The notes: a model not told the origin generated them from the letters alone. A stretch of 64,000 nt of DNA from Ruminococcaceae bacterium UBA7080 (GCA_002493595.1 DKZG01000027.1:1-64000); one strand, 5' to 3'; positions 17,916-27,246 are shown, numbered from the stretch's first letter. Translations and numbers: made by a program.

Positions 17916-18158
17916 TTATATATCCTGAAAATAAGGCTTTTTGCGAACAGCCTTTACCTTAATACTTATATTTAAATCCGCTTTAATCTGCTCCTCAATC
18001 CAATCTGTACAGCGATGCAAAATAAGACATTTTGAGCATTCACCCCTAAATACAAGAGTAAGCTCGTTTTCATTGAGCGAAACAAATTCAACCCATCCGC
18101 CGTCCCCCTGGAGCTTTGGCTGAAGAACCGTTTCAATATACTTTTGAACCTTATTCAT
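17916..18158 (-). CDS. NifU C-terminal-like (Nfu) Fe-S protein
   Basis: An 80-residue stand-alone Nfu domain: LQGDGGWVEFV near 16-26 and the cluster-binding pair in GECSKCLI near 40. Nfu proteins carry or deliver Fe-S clusters. Start ATG follows CGGAGGAT. It lies directly downstream of an oxidoreductase with a cysteine-rich tail, a possible client. Confidence 0.8.
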   Translation of the reverse strand: MNKVQKYIETVLQPKLQGDGGWVEFVSLNENELTLVFRGECSKCLILHRCTDWIEEQIKADLNISIKVKAVRKKPYFQDI

Positions 18159-18179
18159 ATAATCCTCCGAAATCAGATA

Positions 18180-19379
18180 TTAATCAGCAATTCTGCCGTA
18201 AAGGCATTTTGTGCTTTCTTTTTCAATAACCAGGCCGCAATAGTTGCACATAATACATTTTGACTGACGCTGCCTGCCCTGCATAAGCTTTGTAACAAAA
18301 TTAGGCTCACATATAAAGGGCCTGCACATAGAAATAAAATCCGCCATACCGCTGCTTACTATTCGCTCCATATCGTCAAGACGATGTATGCCGCCAACGA
18401 CAATAACGGGTATGGAGGTATTTTCCTTAATGACAGCTGCATTATAAGCATTAAAATTTTCAAGCGGAACAGGCTGCTGAATTAATGGATTTACTGCATT
18501 AGCCGCTGTGAGCGAAATGCTTTTAATCCAGCCCGGAAAAGATGCACAGGGCTCTCGATATTTAAAAACAGCATTCATGGGCATAACACGGCTTCGCATC
18601 GTGTTCATACCATCTTCAACACTGCCGCAGGACACTTCAACACAATCCAGTCCTGCTTTTTCCAGTATTCTGACAATCTCAATACTGTCGGAAATATTCA
18701 TTCCGCCTTTTCTGTTATCTTCTGCACTGAGCTTTATCCATACAGGAAAACCTTTAAGCTGTTTTTTTATTCTTCTTATAATTTCAGTTACTATACGGCA
18801 TCGGTTTTCCGGGGTTCCGCCCCAGATATCATTGCGCCTGTTGCCGTAGGGTGAAAGAAAATCATGCAAAAGATAACCGTGACCGCCGTGCAGCTGAACA
18901 CCATCAAAACCTGCTTCCTTGGCCCTGGCAGCCGCTGATACGAAATCATGGATAACCGATTTTATTTCACTGCTTGTCATCGCCTTAGCTCTGTCCCAAT
19001 AAAACAAATGACGCATTGCTTGGGGCGCAACCTTCTGCGCACCGATTTTCTTAGATGAAGTCTGTCTTCCGCAATGCGCCAGCTGAGCAATGATCGGCGT
19101 ATTATATCTGTGTACTGCTTCAGTAAGCGGACTGTAGCTCTCAGTTAAAGAATCGTTATGAAGCTTAAGCATAGCCGGATATGGCGACATACCGTTTTCG
19201 CTTACTCCGATATAGCCTGTAATGATACATCCAACATTATTTTTTGCCAAATACGCATATTTGTCAATCAGTCGTTTGGTCGGCCTGCCTTCACAATCAG
19301 CAAGTCCGTCATGTGTTGCCGAACGAAATATTCTGTTTTTGACAGACAGTCCTGATATGGTCGTATTTTCAAAAATCAT
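18180..19379 (-). CDS. NADH:flavin oxidoreductase, old yellow enzyme family
   Basis: A TIM-barrel FMN enzyme (PF00724): VKNRIFRSATHDGLAD at the N-terminus, HGGHGYLLHDFLSP near 170 with the substrate-binding histidines, and VVGGI near 312 for FMN phosphate. The tail at about 370-390 has four cysteines (CIMCNYCG then KC), recalling the Fe-S binding segment of 2-enoate reductase relatives, but the second NAD(P)/FAD domain of those enzymes is absent. Total 399 residues. Starts 2 bases after the phosphoglucomutase stop. Substrate unknown; an ene-reductase or dehydrogenase role is inferred. Confidence 0.87.
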   Translation of the reverse strand: MIFENTTISGLSVKNRIFRSATHDGLADCEGRPTKRLIDKYAYLAKNNVGCIITGYIGVSENGMSPYPAMLKLHNDSLTESYSPLTEAVHRYNTPIIAQLAHCGRQTSSKKIGAQKVAPQAMRHLFYWDRAKAMTSSEIKSVIHDFVSAAARAKEAGFDGVQLHGGHGYLLHDFLSPYGNRRNDIWGGTPENRCRIVTEIIRRIKKQLKGFPVWIKLSAEDNRKGGMNISDSIEIVRILEKAGLDCVEVSCGSVEDGMNTMRSRVMPMNAVFKYREPCASFPGWIKSISLTAANAVNPLIQQPVPLENFNAYNAAVIKENTSIPVIVVGGIHRLDDMERIVSSGMADFISMCRPFICEPNFVTKLMQGRQRQSKCIMCNYCGLVIEKESTKCLYGRIAD

Positions 19380-19381
19380 AG

Positions 19382-21010
19382 CTACTTGTTAATCATATCT
19401 CCTATTTTTTCTCTGATTAAAGAAAGTCTTGACTGTGCATTGGACTTATCTGTATCTACTATTGAATAGTAAATTTTAATTTTAGGTTCCGTACCTGACG
19501 GACGAATTGCCAACCAAGAACCGTCACGCCATATGTACTTAAGTACATTTTCCTTCGGCAAATCACGTATACCTGTACTAAAATCAATCATTTCATCAAT
19601 ACCGTCAAAAAGTGATTTGCCTGTATTTCTGAATTCTGCCATGAGGCTCTGTATTTTTTCAGCACCATCCTTGCCCTTAAGAACGAAAGAATCAAGACAG
19701 TCAAGATAGAAGCCATACTCATCGTAAATATCATTGAGCGCATCAACAAGTGTTTTGCCTTGTTTTTTATACCATGCAGCCATCTGGCATATGAGCATGG
19801 CCGAAACAACGGCATCCTTATCTCTGGCATGCGTACCCACAAGATAACCATATGATTCTTCATATCCTATCACAAATTCCTGAAGACCGTTTTTTTCATA
19901 TGTATTTATCTTATCACCAATATATTTAAATCCTGTAAGTGTTTCATCAACCTGCAAACCAAAGCTCCTGCCGATATTGGCACCAAGATCTGATGTAACG
20001 ATTGTTTTTACCAAGGTAGACTTTTCGCTGAGCAGTGATTTCTTCATTGTCAAAACAAATTTAACAAGCAAAGCTCCTGTCTGATTACCTGTAAAAAGCT
20101 TATAATCATCACCATCCTTAACAGCAATACCGACTCTGTCGCAGTCAGGGTCTGTTCCCAATACCAAATCAGCGTCTGTCTCCTTTGCTTTTTTTATGGC
20201 AATTGTAAGTGCATCTTTTTCCTCGGGATTAGGTGAACGAACTGTTGAAAAATCACCGTCAGGCTGCTCCTGTTCCTTAACTACAAGCACGTGCATGGCA
20301 TCCAGCATTCTTCTTACAGGAATATTGCCCGTGCCGTGCAACGGTGTGTAGACGATTTTTAAATCACTTTTTTCTTCATACAGCGACTGTTTTTTCACTT
20401 CACGTAAATATGCTGACAGTTCTTCTTCTCCGATATATGTAATAAGCTCACTCTTATCGGTAAAAGGAATGGATGAATAATCCGTTATGGCATTTATGAA
20501 AGATAATGCACTTTTGGCATCCTGTGTACACAGCTGACAGCCCTTATCATCATAAACCTTATAGCCGTTATATTCCTTAGGATTATGAGACGCCGTAATC
20601 ATTATACCTGCAGTACAGGAAAGATAATGTGTTGTAAAAGACAAGACCGGAACCGGCACAACCATTTCATATATATATACTTTTATACCCTGTGAAGCAA
20701 GCACACCTGCCGCGATTTTTGCAAAATACTGTGAATGGTTACGTGTATCATAAGCAATTGCAACAGAAACATCGCCGCTATTTTTACTTTTTAGGTACAT
20801 AGCAAGACCCAAAGTAGCTTTACCAACAGTATACCGATTCATTCTGTTTGAACCGGCCCCCATAATTCCGCGCAAACCTCCTGTGCCGAATTCAAGATCC
20901 TTATAAAACCTATCCTCTATTTCCTTTTCATCTGATAATGCTAAAAGCTCTGATTTTGTATTGGCATCTGCAAAATCGAGCCACTGATGATATTTGTCTT
21001 TATAGCCCAT
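19382..21010 (-). CDS. pgcA: Phosphoglucomutase/phosphomannomutase (PgcA type)
   Basis: Interconverts hexose 1- and 6-phosphates, feeding polymer and glycan synthesis. The phosphoserine loop is ITASHNPKEYNGYK near 140; the metal loop GTDPDCDRVG near 300; sugar-binding GYEESYGY near 385; and phosphate-binding RPSGTEPKIKIYYS near 510. About 542 residues, as usual. The ATG at 21010 has GGGAG at good distance; a TTG five codons upstream is less likely. In the same direction as the THUMP methyltransferase gene 16 bases upstream. Confidence 0.95.
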   Translation of the reverse strand: MGYKDKYHQWLDFADANTKSELLALSDEKEIEDRFYKDLEFGTGGLRGIMGAGSNRMNRYTVGKATLGLAMYLKSKNSGDVSVAIAYDTRNHSQYFAKIAAGVLASQGIKVYIYEMVVPVPVLSFTTHYLSCTAGIMITASHNPKEYNGYKVYDDKGCQLCTQDAKSALSFINAITDYSSIPFTDKSELITYIGEEELSAYLREVKKQSLYEEKSDLKIVYTPLHGTGNIPVRRMLDAMHVLVVKEQEQPDGDFSTVRSPNPEEKDALTIAIKKAKETDADLVLGTDPDCDRVGIAVKDGDDYKLFTGNQTGALLVKFVLTMKKSLLSEKSTLVKTIVTSDLGANIGRSFGLQVDETLTGFKYIGDKINTYEKNGLQEFVIGYEESYGYLVGTHARDKDAVVSAMLICQMAAWYKKQGKTLVDALNDIYDEYGFYLDCLDSFVLKGKDGAEKIQSLMAEFRNTGKSLFDGIDEMIDFSTGIRDLPKENVLKYIWRDGSWLAIRPSGTEPKIKIYYSIVDTDKSNAQSRLSLIREKIGDMINK

Positions 21011-21026
21011 AACAAGAACTCCCAAA

Positions 21027-22142
21027 TTATTTAAAATACATATAATATTGGCATTTAATCATGCCGTTATAAAGCTTGCGGCGCTTATCCGCCTTTCTTG
21101 CGAAAACCTTTTCAAATTCTTCGTCGGGTGAAATAATGCCGTATGACCAGCCGCGTTTTGCGGTGAATTTTTCACCCATAATCCGATATAGCTTTTCCGC
21201 TTCACGAATATCAAGCATACGCTCCCCATACGGCGGATTTGTTACAAGCGTTCCCCGCTCGGTAGTGGGATTAAAATCTCTGATATCCTTTTGGTCAAGT
21301 CTTAAGAATCGGTCAACTTTGATTCTTTTTGCATTATTCATGGTAAGTTCAAGAGCATGAAAATCAATATCGCTTCCGAAAGCAACAAAATCCGTATCTG
21401 TCTTAATGATGTCGTGGCAGCGTTCACGCTCCTGCTTCCATGCACTTTCCGGCAGAAATCCCCAGCGGTCACATTCAAAATTACGGTTTATCCCCGGTGC
21501 TATATTGTGGGCCATCATTGCACCTTCAATGAGTATGGTGCCACTGCCGCAAAACGGGTCATACATGGTATGATAATGTCTAAGCCTTGACAGACTGCAC
21601 AGAGCAGCTGCCAATGTTTCTCTTATCGGTGCATCATTGGACTCAGGTCTGTAACCTCTTTTATGAAGTCCTCGCCCTGTGGTATCCAGCATTATGGTAA
21701 CCTCGTCCTTCATAATAGCAAACTGTATTTGATGAACAGGACCGGTTTCGTCAAACCATGATACATTATAATCAGCTTTAAGGGACTCAACAACGGCTTT
21801 CTTTATGATTTTCTGGCAATCCGGTATAGAATGAAGAGCTGAATTTATGCTGTAACCTTTAACGGGAAAGGTATCGGACGATGCGATAAACTCTGACCAT
21901 GGCAATGCCTTAACACCCTGAAAAAGCTCTTCAAAGGTAAGTGCTTTAAATCTGTCAAGGACAATTAATATTCTTTCTGCATATCTGCTGTTGATGTTGG
22001 CTCTGGCCAGTATATTTTCATCGCCTTCGAAAAACACCCGTCCGTTTTCTGCACAAACATTCTGTGCATCCATAAATTTTAATTCATCTGCAACCAGGCT
22101 CTCAAGTCCCAAAAGGCAGGGCGCTGTCATTTGTAAATACAT
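21027..22142 (-). CDS. THUMP-domain 23S rRNA guanine-N2 methyltransferase (RlmL/YpsC family)
   Basis: An N-terminal ferredoxin-like plus THUMP RNA-binding part (about 1-160) is followed by a class I SAM methyltransferase domain: YDPFCGSGTILIEGA near 192 and the catalytic NPPYGERM near 303. At 371 residues it corresponds to the single-domain Firmicutes form, which methylates G2445-equivalent sites. AAGGAAAA precedes the ATG. Substrate site is inferred from the family. Confidence 0.88.
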   Translation of the reverse strand: MYLQMTAPCLLGLESLVADELKFMDAQNVCAENGRVFFEGDENILARANINSRYAERILIVLDRFKALTFEELFQGVKALPWSEFIASSDTFPVKGYSINSALHSIPDCQKIIKKAVVESLKADYNVSWFDETGPVHQIQFAIMKDEVTIMLDTTGRGLHKRGYRPESNDAPIRETLAAALCSLSRLRHYHTMYDPFCGSGTILIEGAMMAHNIAPGINRNFECDRWGFLPESAWKQERERCHDIIKTDTDFVAFGSDIDFHALELTMNNAKRIKVDRFLRLDQKDIRDFNPTTERGTLVTNPPYGERMLDIREAEKLYRIMGEKFTAKRGWSYGIISPDEEFEKVFARKADKRRKLYNGMIKCQYYMYFK

Positions 22143-22158
22143 ATCATTTTCCTTTTAC

Positions 22159-23004
22159 TTATAAAATTCTGCTTGCATGTCTTGTAACGTGGCAGCCTAT
22201 ATTGACTGCGACCGGCAGACCTGCAATATGTGTAGGATAGGTTTCAATATTAACACAAAGTGCTGTTGTGTTGCCGCCGAAGCCCTGAGGACCTATATCA
22301 AGCGTATTTATTTTTTCAAGTATTTCTCTTTCCATTTCAGCATAAAATGCATCACTGTTTCGCTCTGACACATTTCTGCAAAGTGCCTTTTTGGCAAGAA
22401 TTGCACTATATTCAAAATCCCCGCCGATACCGACACCAATCACTACCGGAGGGCAAGGATTTGAACCGGCCGTTTTAACACTGCCGACAATAAAATCAAT
22501 GATATCTTCACGCTTAGCGGACGGTGTAAACATTTTCAGCCGGCTCATATTCTCACTGCCAAAACCTTTGGGTGCAGCAGTAATTTTAATTTTATCCCCG
22601 TCAACAATGGCAGTATGAATAACAGCAGGTGTATTGTCATTGGTATTCACGCGGCTTTTAAACGGGTCGGCCACTACGGATTTTCTTAATAAGCCCTCAA
22701 CATAGCCCTGACTTACACCGTCATTAACTGCTTTTTCAAAGGAGCCGCCTGTTATATGAACATCCTGCCCGATTTGAGCAAAAATAACAGCCATACCTGT
22801 ATCCTGACAAATAGGAATATCCAGCTCCTTTGCAGCATCAATATTCCTCTCCAAATCAGAAAGAATTGACTTTGCAATTTCATTTCTCTCCTCTTTTTTT
22901 GCACAGCTTATACAGTCAACCAAATCATTGGGCAAAACCTTATTGGCCTCAATCACTAAGTCCCTTACAGTTTGTGTAATCAACTTTGCATCTATTTCTC
23001 TCAT
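22159..23004 (-). CDS. Fumarate hydratase class I / L-tartrate dehydratase alpha subunit
   Basis: Part of the oxygen-sensitive 4Fe-4S hydratase converting fumarate and malate. Cluster cysteines are seen in PICQDTGMAV near 60, SNPCPPVVIGVGIGG near 180, and GGNTTALCV near 260. The ATG at 23004 (after GAGGT) gives 281 residues; a longer reading would start inside the preceding terminator. The beta subunit gene, usually next door, is not here: the following gene is a methyltransferase. The partner must be elsewhere, or the subunit acts alone. Confidence 0.88.
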   Translation of the reverse strand: MREIDAKLITQTVRDLVIEANKVLPNDLVDCISCAKKEERNEIAKSILSDLERNIDAAKELDIPICQDTGMAVIFAQIGQDVHITGGSFEKAVNDGVSQGYVEGLLRKSVVADPFKSRVNTNDNTPAVIHTAIVDGDKIKITAAPKGFGSENMSRLKMFTPSAKREDIIDFIVGSVKTAGSNPCPPVVIGVGIGGDFEYSAILAKKALCRNVSERNSDAFYAEMEREILEKINTLDIGPQGFGGNTTALCVNIETYPTHIAGLPVAVNIGCHVTRHASRIL

Positions 23005-23034
23005 AACGCTACCTCTAAAAATATTCATCAAAAA

Positions 23035-23055
23035 AAGACCGAGTGACTCGGTCTT
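23035..23055 (-). terminator. Terminator after the yab/divIC operon
   Basis: AAGACCGAGT and ACTCGGTCTT (23035-23055) form a tight hairpin followed on the minus strand by TTTTTT. It separates divIC from fumA and supports the shorter fumA start. Confidence 0.85.
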
Positions 23056-23063
23056 AAAATAAT

Positions 23064-23399
23064 TTATTCACTTGCTGAAATGTCATAAAAAACAATTTCA
23101 TCAGACTTGACATATCCCTTTTCGCGAGCCTTTTTTTCGATATAATCATCTTTATTCTTATTTTCAAGTACTGCAAGCAACTCGTCATTGTCTTTAATCT
23201 GCTCATCAAGCTTAGCTGCAACCTGTTGTTTTTGAATCTCCAGCCGATTAATATCAGCATTTTGATTAACAACACTAACCCCGAAAAAAACAAAAATACC
23301 TGTAAGCAAAAGCGTTGCTAAAAACACAGGAATATTCTTTTTTTGAGAAAAAAAGGATTTGACGGAAAATCTATTCTTCCGCGTCTTTTGTTTGCTCAT
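23064..23399 (-). CDS. divIC: Septum formation initiator, DivIC/FtsB family
   Basis: A bitopic division protein that forms a coiled coil with FtsL and FtsQ/DivIB. A basic cytosolic N-terminus (about 1-25) is followed by one membrane helix (IPVFLATLLLTGIFVFFGVSVV), then a coiled coil starting NQNADINRLEIQKQQVAAKLDEQ, and a conserved KKAREKGYVKSDEIVFYD tail. The ATG at 23399 follows AAAGGTGA; a GTG three codons upstream is less likely. The start overlaps yabQ by 29 bases, the B. subtilis yabQ-divIC order. Confidence 0.9.
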   Translation of the reverse strand: MSKQKTRKNRFSVKSFFSQKKNIPVFLATLLLTGIFVFFGVSVVNQNADINRLEIQKQQVAAKLDEQIKDNDELLAVLENKNKDDYIEKKAREKGYVKSDEIVFYDISASE

Positions 23400-23802
23400 A
23401 GCCGTCACCTTTACTCTTTTTGTGAAAAAGCCTTTTTATACGTACGGCTATATTATAATATACATCTGACATGGATTGCAACACTTTTTTAAAACTTTTT
23501 ACAACATTTTTTAACTGTTTTTTAATTTTTTTTGACAGCCTGATTTCAAGCTGTTTTGTTGCATAGCCGAGAGTAAAAATATACAACATAAAACCAACAA
23601 AAATCATAATAAGGTTAAACAGTCTTATTTCACCGGCATTAAAAATCATATAGTAACAAAAAACAGATATTGAACTGACTATCCAAAAAAGGAAATCAAA
23701 AAAAAATCTGTCATTGAGCACAAATCTGGGCAGGCGAAATAAATCATAAACAAAGCCTAAAACAGCCCCAAGCAACACAGCATAGAAAAGTGCTTCACCC
23801 AC
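23371..23802 (-). CDS. yabQ: Spore cortex biosynthesis protein YabQ
   Basis: A 143-residue membrane protein needed for cortex formation in sporulating relatives. Four hydrophobic segments cover about 1-110, including ALLYAVLLGA-like and VYDLFRLPRFV, the family hallmark; a basic tail follows. It starts with GTG inside the end of yabP, overlapping by 8 bases. Position between yabP and divIC confirms the call. Confidence 0.9.
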   Translation of the reverse strand: MGEALFYAVLLGAVLGFVYDLFRLPRFVLNDRFFFDFLFWIVSSISVFCYYMIFNAGEIRLFNLIMIFVGFMLYIFTLGYATKQLEIRLSKKIKKQLKNVVKSFKKVLQSMSDVYYNIAVRIKRLFHKKSKGDGYEQTKDAEE

Positions 23803-24061
23803 CGAATAACCTTTTCAAAACCGAAGTGCCGGTGAATTTTTCGTTATAGGAAAGCGAGGTTATTTTACCGCTTACACTCATGATGCCTGCCTCAACACTG
23901 AGTTGCTCAATATGGAGCAGCTCCCCCTTAATGACAAGCTCTCCCGTTTCACAAACAGCTATTATCTCCTGCTCATTAAATGAGTCAATATCATTTATGC
24001 CGGTAAGTGAAAGTTCTGTTCTGTTAATAAGCGTTAAAGTATGCTGTGTTTCATTATCCAT
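23795..24061 (-). CDS. yabP: Sporulation protein YabP
   Basis: An 88-residue beta-rich protein of the YabP/YqfC family (HTLTLINRTELSLTGINDIDSFNEQEI, LVIKGELLHIEQLSVEAG). Required for spore coat or cortex morphogenesis in relatives. AGGTGA lies before the ATG and is part of a small hairpin (ACCTGC/GCAGGT near 24070-24092) that could hide the ribosome binding site. Confidence 0.9.
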   Translation of the reverse strand: MDNETQHTLTLINRTELSLTGINDIDSFNEQEIIAVCETGELVIKGELLHIEQLSVEAGIMSVSGKITSLSYNEKFTGTSVLKRLFGG

Positions 24062-24105
24062 ATAAAAATCACCTGCTTAATAATATGCAGGTAATTTAAA
24101 ATATA

Positions 24106-24345
24106 TTATAATTGTTCATACATTTTCACAGCATCCTCCTTGAGTGCATGTTCACTCACCAACAGAATCCTGTAACTTTTAACATTAGCACCAAGTGAAA
24201 CTTTAATCTCATCGCCGACCTTAACATCGTACGAAGCACGGGCAATTTTACCGTTAACCTCAACCTTACCGGCATCACATGCTTCATTGGCAACGGTTCG
24301 CCTTTTAATGATTCTTGATACTTTTAAATATTTATCCAATCTCAT
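24106..24345 (-). CDS. rqcP: S4-domain RNA-binding protein RqcP (YabO/Hsp15 family)
   Basis: A 79-residue S4 domain (MRLDKYLKVSRIIKRRTVANEACDAG, VEVNGKIARASYDVKVGDEI). In B. subtilis this protein works with RqcH in tailing of stalled nascent chains with alanine. The place between hup/mazG and yabP is the same as in that species. ATG follows GGTGACAT. Confidence 0.9.
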   Translation of the reverse strand: MRLDKYLKVSRIIKRRTVANEACDAGKVEVNGKIARASYDVKVGDEIKVSLGANVKSYRILLVSEHALKEDAVKMYEQL

Positions 24346-24364
24346 AATATGTCACCAAAAAACA

Positions 24365-24385
24365 AGGGTGCCTGAAAGGCACCCT
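24365..24385 (-). terminator. Terminator after the HU gene
   Basis: AGGGTGCC and GGCACCCT with a 5-base loop, followed on the minus strand by TTGTTTTTTGG. It could allow high HU mRNA with partial readthrough into rqcP. Confidence 0.82.
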
Positions 24386-24403
24386 CAAAATAAAAATCAA
24401 AAC

Positions 24404-24676
24404 TTATTTTACAGCATCCTTAAGAGCTGAACCGGCCTTGAAAGTAGGAACCTTTGTTTCAGGAATGGACAAAGGAGCCTTTGTAAGAGGATTGATACCC
24501 TCACGAGCTGCGCGAGTCTTAACGGCAAATGTACCAAAACCAACGATTGAAACCTTATCACCGTCAGCAAGAGCGTCCTTAATTGAGTCTAAAACTGCTG
24601 ATACTGCAGCCTCTGCATCCTTCTTTGAAAGTTCTGCCTTTGCAGCAACTGCTGCTGCGAGTTCTGTTTTATTCAT
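24404..24676 (-). CDS. hup: HU family DNA-binding protein
   Basis: The 90-residue bacterial histone-like protein that bends and compacts DNA. The typical start NKTELAAAVAAKAELSKKDAEAAV and the beta-arm core VGFGTFAVKTRAAREGINPLTK are present. Its ATG directly follows the mazG stop and GGAGG lies inside the mazG end. Followed by a terminator. Confidence 0.95.
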   Translation of the reverse strand: MNKTELAAAVAAKAELSKKDAEAAVSAVLDSIKDALADGDKVSIVGFGTFAVKTRAAREGINPLTKAPLSIPETKVPTFKAGSALKDAVK

Positions 24677-25510
24677 TTAAAATTCCTCCGTTTTTGCTGA
24701 TTTCTCAGCAGATAATATTTCTTTTGCCCTATCCCATAACATATCAAGCTCTTCCATTGAAGCATCCTTCAGGGATATAGCCTTTTCCTCTGCCAGCTTT
24801 TCAACAACAGCAAAACGTTTAATAAATTTGTTGGTAGCCTTAGTCAAGGCCTCCTCGCTGTCAACTTTAATAAATCTGGACACATTTACGCAGGAAAAAA
24901 GCAAATCACCGAATTCATCCTCAATATCCGTAGGACTGTTTTGGTCAACGGCATGAATTAACTCGTTAATCTCTTCACTGATTTTATTGATTGCACCACT
25001 GCAATCATCCCAGTCAAAACCGATTTTAGAGGCTTTGCTCTGTACCTTTTGGGCGCGCATAAGCGCCGGAAGCTCAAGCGGAACACTAAGCATAGACTGA
25101 CTTTGCTTTTTTACACCCTTTGTTTTGAGCTTGATACTGTCCCAGCTTGCGAGTGCTGACTCTTCATCATCAGCCTTAATATTGCCAAAAACATGAGGAT
25201 GGCGAATAATAAGCTTTTGACAAATGTCATTGCAAACATCTTCAAAATCAAAATTACCCTGTTCATTTTCCATCTGGCAATGCAGTGCAACCTGAAGCAG
25301 AACATCACCAAGCTCTTCCTTAAGACCATCAATGCTTTCTTTATTGATTGCCTCAATAACTTCATATGTTTCCTCAATAAAATTCTTTTTTATTGAGAAA
25401 TGAGTCTGTGCTCTGTCCCAAGCACAGCCCTCGGGAGTTCTGAGCAGAGCAACAATTGAAATCAAGTCATCAATACTGTATTTATCCTTCTGTTTGAAAT
25501 CAACAGCCAC
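24677..25510 (-). CDS. mazG: Nucleoside triphosphate pyrophosphohydrolase MazG
   Basis: Hydrolyses (d)NTPs to monophosphates. The first MazG motif reads LRTPEGCAWDRAQTHFSIKKNFIEETYEVIEAI near 24-56 with the metal site EELGDVLLQ near 67; the second domain has EEINELIHAVD and DEFGDLLFS near 185-205. At 277 residues it has both domains. Starts with GTG. In B. subtilis the equivalent yabN lies between yabM and yabO, as here. Confidence 0.93.
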   Translation of the reverse strand: MAVDFKQKDKYSIDDLISIVALLRTPEGCAWDRAQTHFSIKKNFIEETYEVIEAINKESIDGLKEELGDVLLQVALHCQMENEQGNFDFEDVCNDICQKLIIRHPHVFGNIKADDEESALASWDSIKLKTKGVKKQSQSMLSVPLELPALMRAQKVQSKASKIGFDWDDCSGAINKISEEINELIHAVDQNSPTDIEDEFGDLLFSCVNVSRFIKVDSEEALTKATNKFIKRFAVVEKLAEEKAISLKDASMEELDMLWDRAKEILSAEKSAKTEEF

Positions 25511-25596
25511 AAAACCACTCGCTTTCGATTAACTTGTCTATTGGAATAATACAATAAAAAGCTAAAAATTTCAAGTAGTTATGCATAATTTTTATA

Positions 25597-27246
25597 TTAT
25601 TTTATGGATTTTATTTCCCGTAATGAAATACAGTTCATCAAAATAAGCAGTGTCACAAGCGATAAAAGACATATCATTACACCTATGACAAAAACCAGCA
25701 TATCTGATATTGACATTTCAATTGAGTGCTTTATTGCGCTTGTGACAAAATAAGATAAAACAGCACAAACAACAGGCTTTATAAATATCTCTGTCAAATC
25801 AAATTTTGCATTTGTCTTTTTTCTTATGATTACCATATTCCAAATCAAAATGATTGAGAATCCGACAAAATTGGATATTGCACTGCCCATTATATTGATC
25901 TCAACATTTTGAATCAGTAAAAAATTAAGCAGTACTCTGACAACTGCTGATACACAAAAGGGTAACACGGTCTGCTTGGCATATCCGAGAGCCTGTGCAC
26001 AATAGACGGAAGTCGAGGCAGCAGCGCAAGGCAGAGAGGTAACTGCAAAAACAAATAGCAGTCTGCCTGCATTCATCACAATATCTTCATTGCTTCCTGA
26101 ATAAAAAAGCTTCAGCATATCCTCGTAAAACAGAGCAATAAGCACACCGCCGCAAACTGAAAGTATTACAGTATATTTAAAAATACTTGTAAGCAAAAGC
26201 GAAAATCTATCCTTTCCGCTTTCAAAAGCAGTGCTCACAGCGGGAACTGCCGTTACACCCAAAGCCATAACAATAGCAGGAATAAGATTTTTAAAATCTA
26301 AGGCAACGGCAAATATTCCCAAAACATATGTATAAATATCTGTTTCCGAAGCAGAATACTGAACTGCCAGTGCAGTACCGTCACACTGTGAAAGGCAATA
26401 CTGAATGGATGCTGTATCAATAAAATTTGAAATACTCTGAACAACAGTTGCACCCACCAGACCCGCACTAAATGTTAATAGCTCGGAATATGCACTTTTA
26501 ACATCTGCTCTTTCTTTTGGCAGAATGCTGTTGTATTTAATATTTGTATAGATACCTGCAAAAGCATAAGCCGCAATACTGCCTAAAGTTACACCAAGCA
26601 TTGCACAGGCTGATGTTAACGGATAAATTGCCGAAAGTGCTTCCTCCTCGCTGCCGACAGCTTTACCCATCACCGTACCGAATTGAATGTATATATCATA
26701 AAGATAGCTCATAGATAACCGGGCGAGCAGAAGACCGAAAACCATTTTAAAAAAAGCTTCGATAAGCTGACTGATTGCCGTAGCTTTCATATCAAGAAAG
26801 CCCTCTGCAAAAGAGCGGTGGCAAGCACACAGACAGCAGAAAAACAAAGATGGCAGCAGTGCAAGAATGGTATAAATACTTTTCGGCGAAGCCGAAATCA
26901 AATCGGCATACGGCTTAGATACGGCAAACATGATTGCCATTCCAATAATGCCAACTATAAAAAACAGCTTTTTTGAGGCCTTTCTAAGAGCCTTGATTTT
27001 AAGCCTGTCACCCTTTGCCTCATATCTGCTGACAAGCTTTGACACAGCAATCGGAAACGCTCCCATAGTTATGGCATGCATAGGAAGGCACAAATTATAT
27101 GCAACAGTAAAATAGCCCCTGCCTGTCGCGCCAATATAATTTGTAAGCGGTATTTTATATACTGCACTGATTATTTTAACAATTACCGTAGCTGCAAGCA
27201 AAATAAATGCTGAGGTTATATATCTTTGCTTTAAACCCTGTTTCAA
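25597..27246 (-). CDS. SpoVB/YabM-like polysaccharide flippase (MOP superfamily)
   Basis: A 549-residue membrane protein with about 14 hydrophobic segments, starting LKQRYITSAFILLAATVIVKIISAVYKIPLTNYIGATGRGYF, the SpoVB/MurJ-like signature. Such proteins flip lipid-linked sugars, and SpoVB is needed for spore cortex synthesis. Its place before mazG matches yabM of B. subtilis, so a sporulation or envelope role is likely. Start codon is TTG with AAGGTGA upstream. Confidence 0.9.
   Translation of the reverse strand: MKQGLKQRYITSAFILLAATVIVKIISAVYKIPLTNYIGATGRGYFTVAYNLCLPMHAITMGAFPIAVSKLVSRYEAKGDRLKIKALRKASKKLFFIVGIIGMAIMFAVSKPYADLISASPKSIYTILALLPSLFFCCLCACHRSFAEGFLDMKATAISQLIEAFFKMVFGLLLARLSMSYLYDIYIQFGTVMGKAVGSEEEALSAIYPLTSACAMLGVTLGSIAAYAFAGIYTNIKYNSILPKERADVKSAYSELLTFSAGLVGATVVQSISNFIDTASIQYCLSQCDGTALAVQYSASETDIYTYVLGIFAVALDFKNLIPAIVMALGVTAVPAVSTAFESGKDRFSLLLTSIFKYTVILSVCGGVLIALFYEDMLKLFYSGSNEDIVMNAGRLLFVFAVTSLPCAAASTSVYCAQALGYAKQTVLPFCVSAVVRVLLNFLLIQNVEINIMGSAISNFVGFSIILIWNMVIIRKKTNAKFDLTEIFIKPVVCAVLSYFVTSAIKHSIEMSISDMLVFVIGVMICLLSLVTLLILMNCISLREIKSIK

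Noticed and set aside
18180..19379. OYE-family protein considered as full 2-enoate reductase
   Set aside because: Only the flavin barrel and a cysteine tail are present; the C-terminal FAD/NAD domain is missing, so a general family name is used.
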